Assembly: GCF_902833905.1 (NCBI RefSeq)
Contig: NZ_CADFGP010000019.1
Span: 1 to 64,000, forward strand
Direction of reading: 5' to 3'
Origin: Paraburkholderia tuberum STM678
Lineage (GTDB): Bacteria; Pseudomonadota; Gammaproteobacteria; Burkholderiales; Burkholderiaceae
DNA: 64,000 bases
Part shown: in pieces, positions 50,191 through 59,335 of the stretch
Layout of the letters: every line of letters starts with the position of its first letter
How positions within the stretch are numbered: position 1 is the stretch's first letter
Made by a program: the position numbers and the translations under genes
The notes under the pieces: generated by a model
Database searches by the model: none
What the model was told of the DNA's origin: nothing
Seen by the model: only the letters and a program-made list of their open reading frames with translations

Positions 50191-51597
50191 TCACGCGCCG
50201 CCCTGCTCGATCGCACGCGTGAGCGCGGCGAGCGCCGCCTCCGTGAAGCTGCCGCCCGCCGGCCCCACGCCCGCGGCGACCTTGTGCAGCGACGCACGCA
50301 AGGCCTCGGCGGCCTGCTCGAGTGTGTCGGCCGGCGGCGCGCCGACGATCACGTGCGCGCGCACCGCCGGCGTCGCGACGCCCGCATGCGCACGACGCCG
50401 CCAGGCGAGACCTAGCGCGTCGGCGAGCAGCGCCACGTGACCGAGACCGAGCGCGCAGGCGGCCGAGCCAAGCCGGTAGGCGGCATCGCCCGCCTGCAGC
50501 GCTTCGCTCGGGTCGGCTTTTTCCGGCTGATCGGCCGCGCGCGCATGGGCGGCCAGCGCCTCGATGGACGCGTCGGCGGTCTGCAGGAAGTCTTCGTACG
50601 CGTTCGCGTTGACGCTCAGCACGCCGAGATCGCGCGTGTGCGGCAGCGACTGCGCCTCGAGCGCGCCCGCCTCCCACAGCGCTTCCGACGACTGCGTGCC
50701 GGCGACGTGCCAGTCGACGGTCAAGCCATAATCGTGCAGCACCTCGACCTGGTCGGCGTCTTGCGCGGCCGCGCCGAACAGCGCGTAGTCGCGCCACAGC
50801 AGCGCGAGCGTTGCGCGCACCAGCGAACGCGGCGCGCGCTCGATGCCGCGCGCGTGATCGGCGAGCGCCAGGTTGCAGCGCGCGTAGAAGCGCCGCGCCT
50901 CGATATCGCGGATTGCGTGGCCGCGCGCGCGCAGCGCCTTCGCGCAGGCGCGCGCGAGCCGCCAGAAGTCATACGGATCGGGGCCGGCGAGTTCGGTGAA
51001 CACGGCGTCGAGTTCGTCGAGCGCGGCGTTGGTGACCGCAAGCGCCACCGCGCTGCCTGTGTCGGCCTGCGAGCGCAGCACCGGCAGCAACGCGCGCTCG
51101 TAGCGCGCCCGCTGATGGGCAAGCTGATCGGCCGATTGCGCGTGCAGCGAAGCCGGCGGCACTGGCCGCGCGCACAGCGCGAGGTCTTCGAACGCAACGG
51201 CGGAACCCGGCGTGGGTTCGATGAGTTGCGCACACAGCTCGCGGTAGTGGTTGAACAGCGTCGGCGAGCAACTGAGCTCGCGCAGATTGTGACGTTCGAG
51301 CGCCGCGCGGAAGTCGCGCAGCGCCGCGCCGAACACTGGCCGCGCGCTTTCCGCTTCGGCTGGCTCGCCGCTCGCGAGCGGCGAGAGCCGCACGAGGGCG
51401 TCGGTGAAACGCTGCGCGCTGAGCCAGCCCGCCGTGCGCAATGCATGCGACGCGCGCAGCAGCGCGGCACCGCTCTCGTCGCGCTGCTCGAACGCGAGCG
51501 ACGCCTCGGCGAGCGCGAGTTCCGCAGGGCGGACCACGCCACCGCGCGGGTTCGGCAGTGCATCGATGGAAACGGGTGCGGCGGATCGAAGAGTCAT
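50191..51597 (-). CDS. ChpA/FimL N-terminal-like protein (Pil-Chp related)
   Basis: This soluble alpha-helical Ala-rich protein has about 468 residues. The middle part (DPYDFWRLARACAKALRARG, then RRFYARCNLALADHARG and a final VLHDYGLTVDW, about 200-300) resembles the N-terminal module of the ChpA/PilL hybrid kinase and of FimL, proteins of the twitching-motility signalling pathway. No Hpt histidine motif, kinase or receiver domain is present, so it would be a scaffold rather than a kinase. In relatives the pilG-pilH-pilI-pilJ genes lie beside rubredoxin at this place, as I recall; here they are absent. Start is uncertain (an ATG at 51642 adds 15 residues). The 379 bp upstream to rubredoxin hold nothing recognised. 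Confidence 0.55.
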   Translation of the reverse strand: MTLRSAAPVSIDALPNPRGGVVRPAELALAEASLAFEQRDESGAALLRASHALRTAGWLSAQRFTDALVRLSPLASGEPAEAESARPVFGAALRDFRAALERHNLRELSCSPTLFNHYRELCAQLIEPTPGSAVAFEDLALCARPVPPASLHAQSADQLAHQRARYERALLPVLRSQADTGSAVALAVTNAALDELDAVFTELAGPDPYDFWRLARACAKALRARGHAIRDIEARRFYARCNLALADHARGIERAPRSLVRATLALLWRDYALFGAAAQDADQVEVLHDYGLTVDWHVAGTQSSEALWEAGALEAQSLPHTRDLGVLSVNANAYEDFLQTADASIEALAAHARAADQPEKADPSEALQAGDAAYRLGSAACALGLGHVALLADALGLAWRRRAHAGVATPAVRAHVIVGAPPADTLEQAAEALRASLHKVAAGVGPAGGSFTEAALAALTRAIEQGGA

Positions 51598-51976
51598 GGG
51601 CAGGCGAAACGAAGCTGACGGGGCCGTCGCTTCGCGCCGCATGCTGAGTGAGCGGCCACCGCGCGAACCGGCGACAGGACAATGACAGACTACCGTTGCG
51701 ACACGACGCGACCGGCGATGTTCCGCGCCGGCGCGCTCAGACAGGCGCCGGGCGTGCCGGACGCATCAAGCGATTGCAGCAATTGCGCGGCGGATGACGC
51801 CGCTGACTTTTCGGGATCGAAGCTCAGGGTTCAGGTTCGGACCGAATCGCGGGACCCGGTTTGGGGGCCGAAGCTTCCGGCGTGTCGCACGAGCCCATCA
51901 AACCGCGACGCCGGAACAAATGATCAAGCGATGCGAACGACCGGCCGGCCGGCTGACGCCGGCGGCTTGCCGAACT

Positions 51977-52147
51977 TCAGATCTGGACCATTTCGAAGTC
52001 TTCCTTGCGCGCTCCGCACTCCGGACACGTCCAGTTGATGGGCACGTCTTCCCAGCGCGTGCCCGGCGCAATGCCTTCGTCGGGCAAGCCGGCCTCTTCG
52101 TCGTAAATCCAGCCGCAAATCAGGCACATCCAGCTTTGATATTCCAT
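51977..52147 (-). CDS. Rubredoxin
   Basis: This 56-residue iron-binding electron carrier has the two Cys pairs CLICGWIYDEEAG (residues 8-20) and WTCPECGARKEDFEMVQI near the C-terminus, which bind one Fe in a tetrahedral site. The Gly-Trp-Ile-Tyr and PDEGI segments are typical. It was found by reading the minus strand directly; an overlapping longer reading in another frame is not coding. The 385-bp divergent gap to thiD has no further recognisable gene. Confidence 0.93.
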   Translation of the reverse strand: MEYQSWMCLICGWIYDEEAGLPDEGIAPGTRWEDVPINWTCPECGARKEDFEMVQI

Positions 52148-52532
52148 TCTTTTGTCGCGTCGTTGAGTCCGTGGAAGCGGGAGCCATGATGGTACCGTGT
52201 TGCCGCCCCCATGCCTAGCAATCGAAAACTCGCAATCGTAGCGTGGACCGGGCTTCGGCGGTGCGCTCGCGCGCCGTGCGCACGACGCTCGCGGCGTCAG
52301 GCCGCATGGCGGTGGGGGACACCCGGCAGCGCCATAGAGGGCGCCCTCGGCAAGCTCGCGGCGCTAGCGTGGCAACCTCAACGCGATCCCCCGCCGGCTG
52401 CGCGTCAGCGGGCCGCGAGCCAGCCTCTGGCGATCCCCGCCGCGCGAAAAAACGCCCTCTCCACGGTTTAGGCCGCATAATTGAGCCAATTGCGCATTGC
52501 GCGCCGAAATCCTGCTTTCCTTATCCATTTTC

Positions 52533-53396
52533 ATGCCCAGCGACACGCCTCCGATCGTCCTCACCTTCGGTCTCTCCGACCCCACCGGCGGCTCCGGCCT
52601 GCAGGCGGACCTGTTGACACTTGCCAGCATGGGCTGCCACGGCGTTTCCGTGCTCACGGGCTATACCGTGCGCGACTCGGCGAACTGCGACGAAGTCACC
52701 GGGCTCGACCCGGACATCGTCGCGACGCAGGCGCGCATGCTGCTCGAGGACATGCCGATCGCCGCATTCAAGGTCGGCGCGTGCACGCGCGCCGAAGTGG
52801 TCAGCGCGATCGCGGAAGTTGTCGCCGACTACGACGACATCCCGCTGATCCTCGCCCCGGACTTCACGCTCGACGACGAGCACGTGCTCGCCGCCGACGA
52901 ACTGCGCGAAGCGATCGCCGATCTGCTCGCGCCGCAAACCACGCTGCTGGTCGCCGACTCGGCGACGCTGCTCGCGCTCGCGCAGCCCGACGGCGACGCG
53001 GAGGCGCCGAGCCTCGACGCGGCGATCTCGCATCTGCTGTCGCAGGGCTGCGAGTACATTCTGTCGACCGAAACCGGCACGCATCGGCTCGTCAACACAC
53101 TCTTCAGCGAGGACGGCCAGTTGCGTCAGGACATGTGGGACCGCGCGCCGCATCGGTTGACGGGCCTGACCGATACGCTCGGCGCGGCGATCGCTGCGCT
53201 TCTCGCCAACGGCCAGGAGCCCGCGGAAGCGGTGCGCGAAAGCCAGGAGTATCTGTATCAGGCAGTGCGCAATGCGTTCCGGCCCGGCATGGGGGCGTAC
53301 ATGCCCGATCGCTTCTTCTGGGCGCGCAGCAGCGATGAAGACGAAACGCCGCCCGCGCAAGGCAAGGGCGCGGCGCCGGGGGAAGCGCGGCACTGA
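52533..53396 (+). CDS. thiD: Hydroxymethylpyrimidine / phosphomethylpyrimidine kinase
   Basis: This protein of about 287 residues phosphorylates HMP to HMP-PP in thiamine synthesis. It has PIVLTFGLSDPTGGSGLQAD near 5-24 and a GxxxDPVMV-like region rewritten as PLILAPDFTLDDEHVL. The usual late GTGCTLSSA anion-hole motif appears changed to GLTDTLGAAIAALLANG near 208-224. These two departures from the consensus are notable, though the fold and length fit ThiD. An in-frame start at 52497 would add 12 residues. A terminator follows. Confidence 0.78.
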   Translation: MPSDTPPIVLTFGLSDPTGGSGLQADLLTLASMGCHGVSVLTGYTVRDSANCDEVTGLDPDIVATQARMLLEDMPIAAFKVGACTRAEVVSAIAEVVADYDDIPLILAPDFTLDDEHVLAADELREAIADLLAPQTTLLVADSATLLALAQPDGDAEAPSLDAAISHLLSQGCEYILSTETGTHRLVNTLFSEDGQLRQDMWDRAPHRLTGLTDTLGAAIAALLANGQEPAEAVRESQEYLYQAVRNAFRPGMGAYMPDRFFWARSSDEDETPPAQGKGAAPGEARH

Positions 53397-53420
53397 CCTC
53401 GCCATTTGTCGGCATCGACT

Positions 53421-53446
53421 AAAAACCCGCTGTCAGCCGGTTTTTT
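53421..53446 (+). terminator. Intrinsic terminator after thiD
   Basis: ACCCGCT..AGCCGGT (one mismatch) with a 3-base loop is followed by a run of six T, 25 bp after the thiD stop. Confidence 0.7.
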
Positions 53447-53671
53447 CATTAATGTGACTTTCGCGATTGGTGCGACTTTCCAATTCGATTTATACAAATT
53501 GAACAATGTGATTAGCGCGTAGCTATCGATACTGCCGCGCCCAGTCGTCTCGTCGCATGAATCTTGCGGTCGGCGATGCAACCGGACGTTTTACCGCGTA
53601 ATCAAACGTTACAACGCCGATGACATCTTTTGTCTAGACTTTACGCATCACGATCAGTCATATGTCCCCAC

Positions 53672-54883
53672 ATGTCATTTCCCACCTTCTTCATCCATCC
53701 ACCGAAATGCGGCGGTTCGACTGTTATTTCGTTTTTTGATTTGAATAAAGGTAATGACCAATTCATTAGCTTTGTCTGGGATCAGGATGGCTGGGGAAAC
53801 TGTCGCGCAAAGCTGCTCGCGACGCAGGTAGGCGGCGGTCATCTACCGTATGGCATTCATCGGATGATCAAACATCCGGTCAACTACTGCACGATCCTGC
53901 GCGATCCGCTCGCGCGCCAGATCTCGCACTACTGGTATGCGGCGAACGGCAAGAACGGCCAGATCACGCGCGGCGTCAGCGTGTCGGCGACCGAGGCTCT
54001 GGCGCTGCAAGGCGTACTGTCGCTCGACGAGTGGGTCAGCGAATCGCTCGGCGGCAGGAACCTGTTCGTGCAGATGCTGAGCGGCGAGCCGGCGGTCAAC
54101 GAAGCGAGCCTCGCCGTCGCGCAAATCCATTTGCGCGAACAGATCGGTACCGTCGGCGTCTGCGAGGACATGAGCGAATTCTTATTGCGGCTGTGCGGTT
54201 CGACGGGGATGAAATTACCGTTCTGTTTCGAATCGAATCGCACCAGTGGCGCGCCGAAAGGCAAAGCTCACATCAGCGAAGCAGCAAGACAAAGGTTCAT
54301 CGACGACAATAGCCTCGATTACGAACTGTTCCGCGATGCGAATCGAATCGTCGAAGCCTATGCGAAAGAAACGGGCAGCGTCTTTTCGAATGCGCTCGAA
54401 TTGGTTCGTGTGATTCAGTCCGAAATCGATCAGCTCGATAATCCGCACGTCTATAACTCGACGTATTTGGGCATCGACGGCTCATTCCTGTCGCGCGTGC
54501 ATGAGGTGATCCGCCGCTTCGATCTCGCGCCGATCGACACCTATCTGGAGTTCGCGCGAAGCCGGCAGCGTCCGCCGGTCGACCTGTTCGACGGTTTTGT
54601 CGACACGGTGCGCGACGGCGTAGTGTGCGGCTGGGCCGTCAACCTGAGCGAGCCGCAGCGGCAGGTACCGCTCGAGGTGCGGGTCGGCACGCAGATCGTC
54701 GCAACCGGCTGCAGCGGCGAGCCGCGGCCCGATGTGGCGAGCGCCGGCTATCCGAACGCATACAGCGGATTTTCGATTCCACTGCCGAACGATATTCCGG
54801 AAGGCTTTCGCGTTACCATTGCCAATTCCACCGAAAGCCTGCACAACGCCGGCACGTGGCGGCAAGGCTGGCACTGCGAATGA
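53672..54883 (+). CDS. PAPS-dependent sulfotransferase with C-terminal accessory domain
   Basis: This protein of about 403 residues has the 5'-phosphosulfate-binding loop FIHPPKCGGSTVISFF near 6-21 and the 3'-phosphate motif TILRDPLARQISHYWY near 73-88, diagnostic of sulfotransferases. Residues 300-403 form a separate beta-rich module (VRDGVVCGWAVNL, RPDVASAGYPNAYSGF) found beside many glycan enzymes. It would move sulfate from PAPS to a sugar or protein. The stop overlaps the APS kinase ATG. The upstream 200 bp and the first ~40 codons are AT-richer than their surroundings, consistent with transfer from elsewhere. Confidence 0.85.
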   Translation: MSFPTFFIHPPKCGGSTVISFFDLNKGNDQFISFVWDQDGWGNCRAKLLATQVGGGHLPYGIHRMIKHPVNYCTILRDPLARQISHYWYAANGKNGQITRGVSVSATEALALQGVLSLDEWVSESLGGRNLFVQMLSGEPAVNEASLAVAQIHLREQIGTVGVCEDMSEFLLRLCGSTGMKLPFCFESNRTSGAPKGKAHISEAARQRFIDDNSLDYELFRDANRIVEAYAKETGSVFSNALELVRVIQSEIDQLDNPHVYNSTYLGIDGSFLSRVHEVIRRFDLAPIDTYLEFARSRQRPPVDLFDGFVDTVRDGVVCGWAVNLSEPQRQVPLEVRVGTQIVATGCSGEPRPDVASAGYPNAYSGFSIPLPNDIPEGFRVTIANSTESLHNAGTWRQGWHCE

Positions 54884-55548
54884 GCCAGAAGAGCCAAGAG
54901 AACCTATCCATGAAAGAGCCGCCCCAGTTCGTGCAACGCTTCCACGGCAAGATCGCGGTGCAGGACCGCATACGCATGTTCGATCAGATGCCCGCCACGA
55001 TCTGGCTGACCGGCCTGTCCGGCGCCGGCAAATCGACGCTCGCGTTCGCGCTCGAGGAGCAGCTGATCGCGCTCGGTCACGCCTGCTATGTGCTCGACGG
55101 CGACAACATCCGCCACGGTCTGGCGAGCGACCTTGGATTCGAGCCCGACGACCGGCGCGAAAACATCCGCCGGGTCGCGCACGTCGCCCAATTGATGAAC
55201 GACGCGGGTCTGATCGTGATTTCCGCGCTGATTTCGCCGCTACGCGAAGATCGGGCAATGGCGCGCGCGATCATCGGAGCCGACAAGTTCGTCGAAACCT
55301 ATGTGTCCGCCTCGCTCGCCACCTGCGCGAGCCGCGATCCCAAAGGTCTTTACGCGAAAGCGAGGTCTGGCGAGATCAGCTCGTTCACCGGCGTATCAGC
55401 GCCCTATGAAGCGCCGATCGATCCCGACCTGCACGTCGACACGGGAACGCTGAGCCCCGCGCAAAGCGTCGCGCAGATCTTCCACTACCTGCGCGAAAAG
55501 TGCCTCGGAAGGTCCTCTCATCGCACGGCTCACGCCGCGGGCGCCTGA
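54880..55548 (+). CDS. cysC: Adenylylsulfate (APS) kinase
   Basis: This 222-residue kinase makes PAPS from APS. The P-loop is WLTGLSGAGKSTLAFAL near 46-62, followed by YVLDGDNIRHGLASDLGF near 77-94, RRENIRRVAHVA near 100, and DPKGLYAKARSGEI near 158-171. It starts in a 4-bp overlap with the sulfotransferase gene, or possibly at the in-frame ATG 54910. The pairing suggests a dedicated PAPS supply for that enzyme rather than cysteine synthesis. It ends at a strong terminator. Confidence 0.92.
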   Translation: MSQKSQENLSMKEPPQFVQRFHGKIAVQDRIRMFDQMPATIWLTGLSGAGKSTLAFALEEQLIALGHACYVLDGDNIRHGLASDLGFEPDDRRENIRRVAHVAQLMNDAGLIVISALISPLREDRAMARAIIGADKFVETYVSASLATCASRDPKGLYAKARSGEISSFTGVSAPYEAPIDPDLHVDTGTLSPAQSVAQIFHYLREKCLGRSSHRTAHAAGA

Positions 55549-55600
55549 TCCGGACAAAAGGTCGTCCGGAAGCGCTCGCCAGCAAGCACATCAACGCCGG

Positions 55601-55645
55601 CCCCAAACGAAAAAAACCCGCATAAGCGGGTTTTTTCGTTTGGGG
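55601..55645. terminator. Bidirectional intrinsic terminator between cysC and groEL
   Basis: A long inverted repeat (CCCCAAACGA, A-run, CCCGC / GCGGG, T-run, CGTTTGGGG) with an ATAA loop gives a GC stem followed by a U-run on either strand. It serves the plus-strand cysC and the minus-strand groEL. Confidence 0.88.
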
Positions 55646-55752
55646 AAACGCCTCGCGGCGCACTCCCCACACGGACTTCCAGCCGGGCCTCGGCCGTGAT
55701 CCAGACGCGCGGCAGTTCAACCACGCGGCCGGACCACGAGGCCCGAGCGGAA

Positions 55753-57393
55753 TTACATGTCCATGCCCATGCCGCCCATGCCGCCGGGCATGCCGCCAGG
55801 CATCGGAGCATCTTCCTTCGGCAGTTCGCAGACAGCTGCGTCGGTCGTCAGCAGCAGGCCAGCAACCGAAGCGGCGTTTTGCAGCGCCGTGCGCGTCACC
55901 TTCGTCGGGTCCACGACACCTGCGTCGACCAGGTCGACGTACTCGCCGGTCGCTGCGTTGTAGCCGTAGTTGCCCTTGCCAGCAGCAACCGCTGCCACGA
56001 CGACGCTCGCTTCTTCGCCACCGTTGGCGACGATCTGGCGCAGCGGCTCTTCCATGGCGCGCAGAACGATCTTGATACCTGCGTCCTGATCGGCGTTAGC
56101 GCCCTTCAGGCCAGCGATTGCCGTACGTGCACGGATCAGCGCGACGCCGCCACCCGCCACGATGCCTTCTTCCACAGCCGCGCGCGTTGCGTGCAGTGCG
56201 TCTTCGACACGTGCCTTCTTTTCCTTCATTTCGACTTCAGTCGCAGCACCGACCTTGATCACTGCAACGCCGCCTGCCAGCTTGGCGACGCGTTCTTGCA
56301 GCTTTTCACGGTCGTAGTCCGAGGTCGCTTCTTCGATCTGCGTGCGCACTTGCTTGACGCGAGCTTCGATGTTCGCTGCTTCGCCAGCGCCGTCGATGAT
56401 CGTGGTGTTTTCCTTGCCCACTTCGATGCGCTTCGCCTGGCCCAGTTCAGCCAGCGTTGCCTTCTCGAGCGTGAGGCCGGTTTCTTCAGCGATGACCTGA
56501 CCGCCGGTCAGGATCGCGATGTCTTCCAGCATCGCCTTACGACGATCGCCGAAGCCCGGAGCCTTGACGGCAACGGTCTTCAGGATGCCGCGGATGTTGT
56601 TGACGACCAGCGTTGCGAGCGCTTCGCCTTCGACGTCTTCAGCGATGATCAGCAGCGGACGGCCAGCCTTCGCGACTTGCTCGAGCACCGGCAGCAGGTC
56701 ACGGATGTTCGACACCTTCTTGTCGTGCAGCAGCACGAACGGGTTCTCGAGCACGGCGACTTGCTTGTCCGGGTTGTTGATGAAATACGGCGACAGGTAG
56801 CCGCGGTCGAATTGCATACCTTCGACGACGTCCAGCTCGTCTTGCAGCGACTTGCCGTCTTCGACGGTGATCACGCCTTCCTTGCCGACCTTGTCCATTG
56901 CTTCAGCGATGCGCTCGCCGATCGACGAATCGCTGTTCGCCGAGATCGCGCCAACCTGGGCGATTTCCTTGTTGGTCGTGCACGGCTTGCTGATCTTGCG
57001 CAGTTCTTCGATTGCAGCTGCAACAGCCTTGTCGATACCGCGCTTCAGGTCCATCGGGTTCATGCCCGATGCGACGTACTTCATGCCTTCGCGGACGATC
57101 GATTGCGCGAGAACCGTAGCGGTCGTCGTGCCGTCGCCTGCGTTGTCGCTGGTCTTGGAAGCGACTTCCTTGACCATTTGCGCGCCCATGTTCTGGAGCT
57201 TGTCTTTCAGTTCGATCTCTTTCGCGACCGACACACCGTCCTTGGTGACCGTCGGGCCGCCGAAGCTGCGCTCGAGAACCACGTTGCGGCCCTTCGGACC
57301 CAGCGTGACCTTCACGGCGTTGGCGAGAATATTCACGCCTTCGACCATCTTGGCACGGGCGGAATCACCGAATACGACGTCTTTAGCTGCCAT
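55753..57393 (-). CDS. groEL: Chaperonin GroEL
   Basis: This 546-residue 60-kDa chaperonin is recognisable throughout, with VKVTLGPKGRNVVLERSFG near 27-45, DGTTTATVLAQ near 87-97, the AAVEEGIVAGGGVAL signature near 405-419 and the Met-Gly C-terminus (GGMPGGMGGMGMDM). It folds proteins in the double ring with GroES. It lies 53 bp after groES in the same operon. Confidence 0.97.
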   Translation of the reverse strand: MAAKDVVFGDSARAKMVEGVNILANAVKVTLGPKGRNVVLERSFGGPTVTKDGVSVAKEIELKDKLQNMGAQMVKEVASKTSDNAGDGTTTATVLAQSIVREGMKYVASGMNPMDLKRGIDKAVAAAIEELRKISKPCTTNKEIAQVGAISANSDSSIGERIAEAMDKVGKEGVITVEDGKSLQDELDVVEGMQFDRGYLSPYFINNPDKQVAVLENPFVLLHDKKVSNIRDLLPVLEQVAKAGRPLLIIAEDVEGEALATLVVNNIRGILKTVAVKAPGFGDRRKAMLEDIAILTGGQVIAEETGLTLEKATLAELGQAKRIEVGKENTTIIDGAGEAANIEARVKQVRTQIEEATSDYDREKLQERVAKLAGGVAVIKVGAATEVEMKEKKARVEDALHATRAAVEEGIVAGGGVALIRARTAIAGLKGANADQDAGIKIVLRAMEEPLRQIVANGGEEASVVVAAVAAGKGNYGYNAATGEYVDLVDAGVVDPTKVTRTALQNAASVAGLLLTTDAAVCELPKEDAPMPGGMPGGMGGMGMDM

Positions 57394-57446
57394 CTTCTAA
57401 CTCCTTGAATACTTTGGATATAACCGGTGAAGTAGCGACCTTGCGC

Positions 57447-57737
57447 TTACTTCTGCACCACGGCCATGATGTCTTCTTCGCGCATCACGAGCAGTTCGTT
57501 GCCGTCGACCTTGACGGTCTGGCCTGCGTACTTGCCGAACAGGACGCGGTCGCCGACCTTCACGTCGAGCGCAATGGCTGCGCCCTTGTCGTCGCGCTTG
57601 CCCGGGCCGACTGCGAGGATTTCACCTTGATCCGGCTTTTCCGCTGCGGCTTCGGGGATCACGATGCCCGACGCGGTCTTGGTTTCCTGATCCAGACGTT
57701 TGACGATCACGCGATCATGCAAAGGACGAAGGTTCAT
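57447..57737 (-). CDS. groES: Co-chaperonin GroES
   Basis: This 96-residue protein has the N-terminal LRPLHDRVIVKRLDQETKTA, the mobile-loop segment SGIVIPEAAAEKPDQGEI and the terminal LVMREEDIMAVVQ. It caps the GroEL ring. The ATG at 57737 gives the standard length; an upstream in-frame start lies in the leader. Confidence 0.97.
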   Translation of the reverse strand: MNLRPLHDRVIVKRLDQETKTASGIVIPEAAAEKPDQGEILAVGPGKRDDKGAAIALDVKVGDRVLFGKYAGQTVKVDGNELLVMREEDIMAVVQK

Positions 57738-57809
57738 ACATACTCCTCTCTGATTGAGACTGAAGAACGCTGAGAAAAACCCGGCTGGCCGAGCCAACCG
57801 GAGATGTTG

Positions 57810-57836
57810 TTAGCACTCTCGTGCAGCGAGTGCTAA
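57810..57836. promoter_or_regulatory. CIRCE operator (HrcA site)
   Basis: TTAGCACTC-N9-GAGTGCTAA is a perfect match to CIRCE, 72 bp before groES. It begins where the -10 element ends, so HrcA binding would block transcription until heat stress. Confidence 0.95.
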
Positions 57837-57864
57837 TTATATGGACGGGCAGTGACAAATTCAA
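57836..57864 (-). promoter_or_regulatory. groESL promoter
   Basis: On the minus strand TTGAAT (57859-57864) and TATAAT (57836-57841) are 17 bp apart. An overlapping CTTGAA...CCATATA pattern could also serve a heat-shock sigma factor. Beyond it, 57865-58269 holds no gene or clear signal. Confidence 0.75.
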
Positions 57865-58269
57865 GAAGCGGGGAACGCGGTCGAAGTTCACTGACCCTCA
57901 AACGTGATTCGCTCGGGCTTGAACCCGCCCCGTGCGGAATGTCTGCCGTTCGGCATTTTCTCTAAGAAAACAATAATTTACCGACGTGTTGCGTTGAGAT
58001 TCGGCCCTTCGTGAAGGAAGAGGCGAGCCATGACGAGGCAGCGACTTCGGAGCGGAGCGCCCGCTCGAAACGTCAAACCCAGGGAAATCCCCCATAAGCG
58101 CGGGCCGTTACGATAGTCAGCCTTCAGGCAAGTCGAGGGGGCTCATGAATGTGCTTGGCGGCTGAGGCACCAGTCGGTCCAAGTATATCTGGACCGTTGC
58201 AGCGGCCGTTGATAGCGGGATTGTGAAATTGATAGCAGCTGCAAGGACGATACTTGCAGAACCGTAACG

Positions 58270-58752
58270 CTATAACTGAGTGCGAAAGATTTGAGATCTT
58301 TCCACTCTGAAGATCAGCGACAAATATGTCCAACTGACCAGTCGATAATTGCGCTCCTCCAGATAGCGAAATATGGCGGAAGCTATTACTTCCCTTATCG
58401 AAGTCAGCGTAGACTCCACAATAATGATTTTTGGTTTATACCTGCTGATATCAATCGATCGCAAGACTTCGTAATCGTGACCTTCCACGTCGATGGAAAG
58501 CAGATCGATTTCCTGGCCGGCGTACGGGGTGTGCTCGAGAACGTCGTTCAATGTGGTGGTTTCAACGGTCCGGACGGAGATAGGCTTCTGGACTTCGGCC
58601 GCAGCCACTGAAAAATTATAGACTTCCTTGAGCTGTTTCTCGTTCGAGACGGCCGCACATACATTGACATCACCGGACCGCGCAAGAGAAAACGTTTCAA
58701 TTTTCACCGGATCCATGTCTATGTTGATGCCGCGCCAACCACTACTCGACGG
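58270..58752 (-). pseudogene. FkbM-family methyltransferase, 5'-truncated
   Basis: The frame contains the middle and end of an FkbM methyltransferase: VNVCAAVSNEKQL, DLLSIDVEGHDYEVLRSIDI near the core, and a typical C-terminus. The conserved GWRGINID segment lies upstream of the first ATG (58716) and the frame then meets TAA at 58755. The SAM-binding N-terminal third (about 80-100 residues) is therefore missing. Base composition is lower in GC than neighbours. Likely a decayed, transferred gene. Confidence 0.75.
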
Positions 58753-58945
58753 TTAGCCGAACATTAAGTGAAAGTCATAATAATGTGTATTTTTGGCCGA
58801 AACCGTCGATTGATGCAAAAAGCTTCCGGTTCCAGTCGGTTCGCGTGTCGTCGACTACAGCCGCGCCAGATTCAGCCCGGCGAAGCCTTCTGCATCAGGC
58901 CACGATCCGCCAGTTTCGCTCGCCCGACAGCGCGCTCGTTTCACT

Positions 58946-59335
58946 TCACTTCTGCGCAGGCCGGTGCAACGCATTACCCGCCATCCACTTGAGCCGTTCG
59001 CAATTGACCTTGATGCGCGCCGCGAATTCCTTCGGATCTCGCTCGCGGAGTGCGTTCATCTGGCTATTGGTGATGTCGGCGCGGTGCCAGCCCGTGTCCC
59101 AGTGCTGATCGAAATCGGTCGCACCGGTCAGGACCTTTCGGAGCCGCTCCTTATAGGCGTCGATCCGCTCGGGCGACACGTCGCAAAACGCCCGCGCGAA
59201 GCTTGCGCGCTCGCCCGCCGTCTCCGCGCTCATGTTGGCGTCGCTCGCGCCGCTCGCGAGCGGCGCGGCGAGCGACAGCACCGACAGACAGAACGCTGCG
59301 CAAAGCGGCCGATAGCGATACGATAGGTTTTTCAT
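58946..59335 (-). CDS. Exported protein of unknown function
   Basis: This 129-residue protein has a clear signal peptide (basic start, hydrophobic run, cleavage near LASGA, about residue 30). The mature part has two Cys (AFCDVSPERIDAY and VNCERLKWM) that may form a disulfide, and is mostly helical and charged. No family is recognised. It is divergent from the exported protein at 59685 across 349 bp in which I see nothing. Confidence 0.7.
   Translation of the reverse strand: MKNLSYRYRPLCAAFCLSVLSLAAPLASGASDANMSAETAGERASFARAFCDVSPERIDAYKERLRKVLTGATDFDQHWDTGWHRADITNSQMNALRERDPKEFAARIKVNCERLKWMAGNALHRPAQK

Noticed and set aside
51924..52187. 87-codon minus-strand frame over rubredoxin
   Set aside because: It is in a different frame. 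The rubredoxin frame has both Cys pairs and the right length.
55696..57408. 570-codon plus-strand open frame opposite groEL
   Set aside because: GroEL is certain on the other strand. The reading is rich in His, Arg and Asp with no domain.
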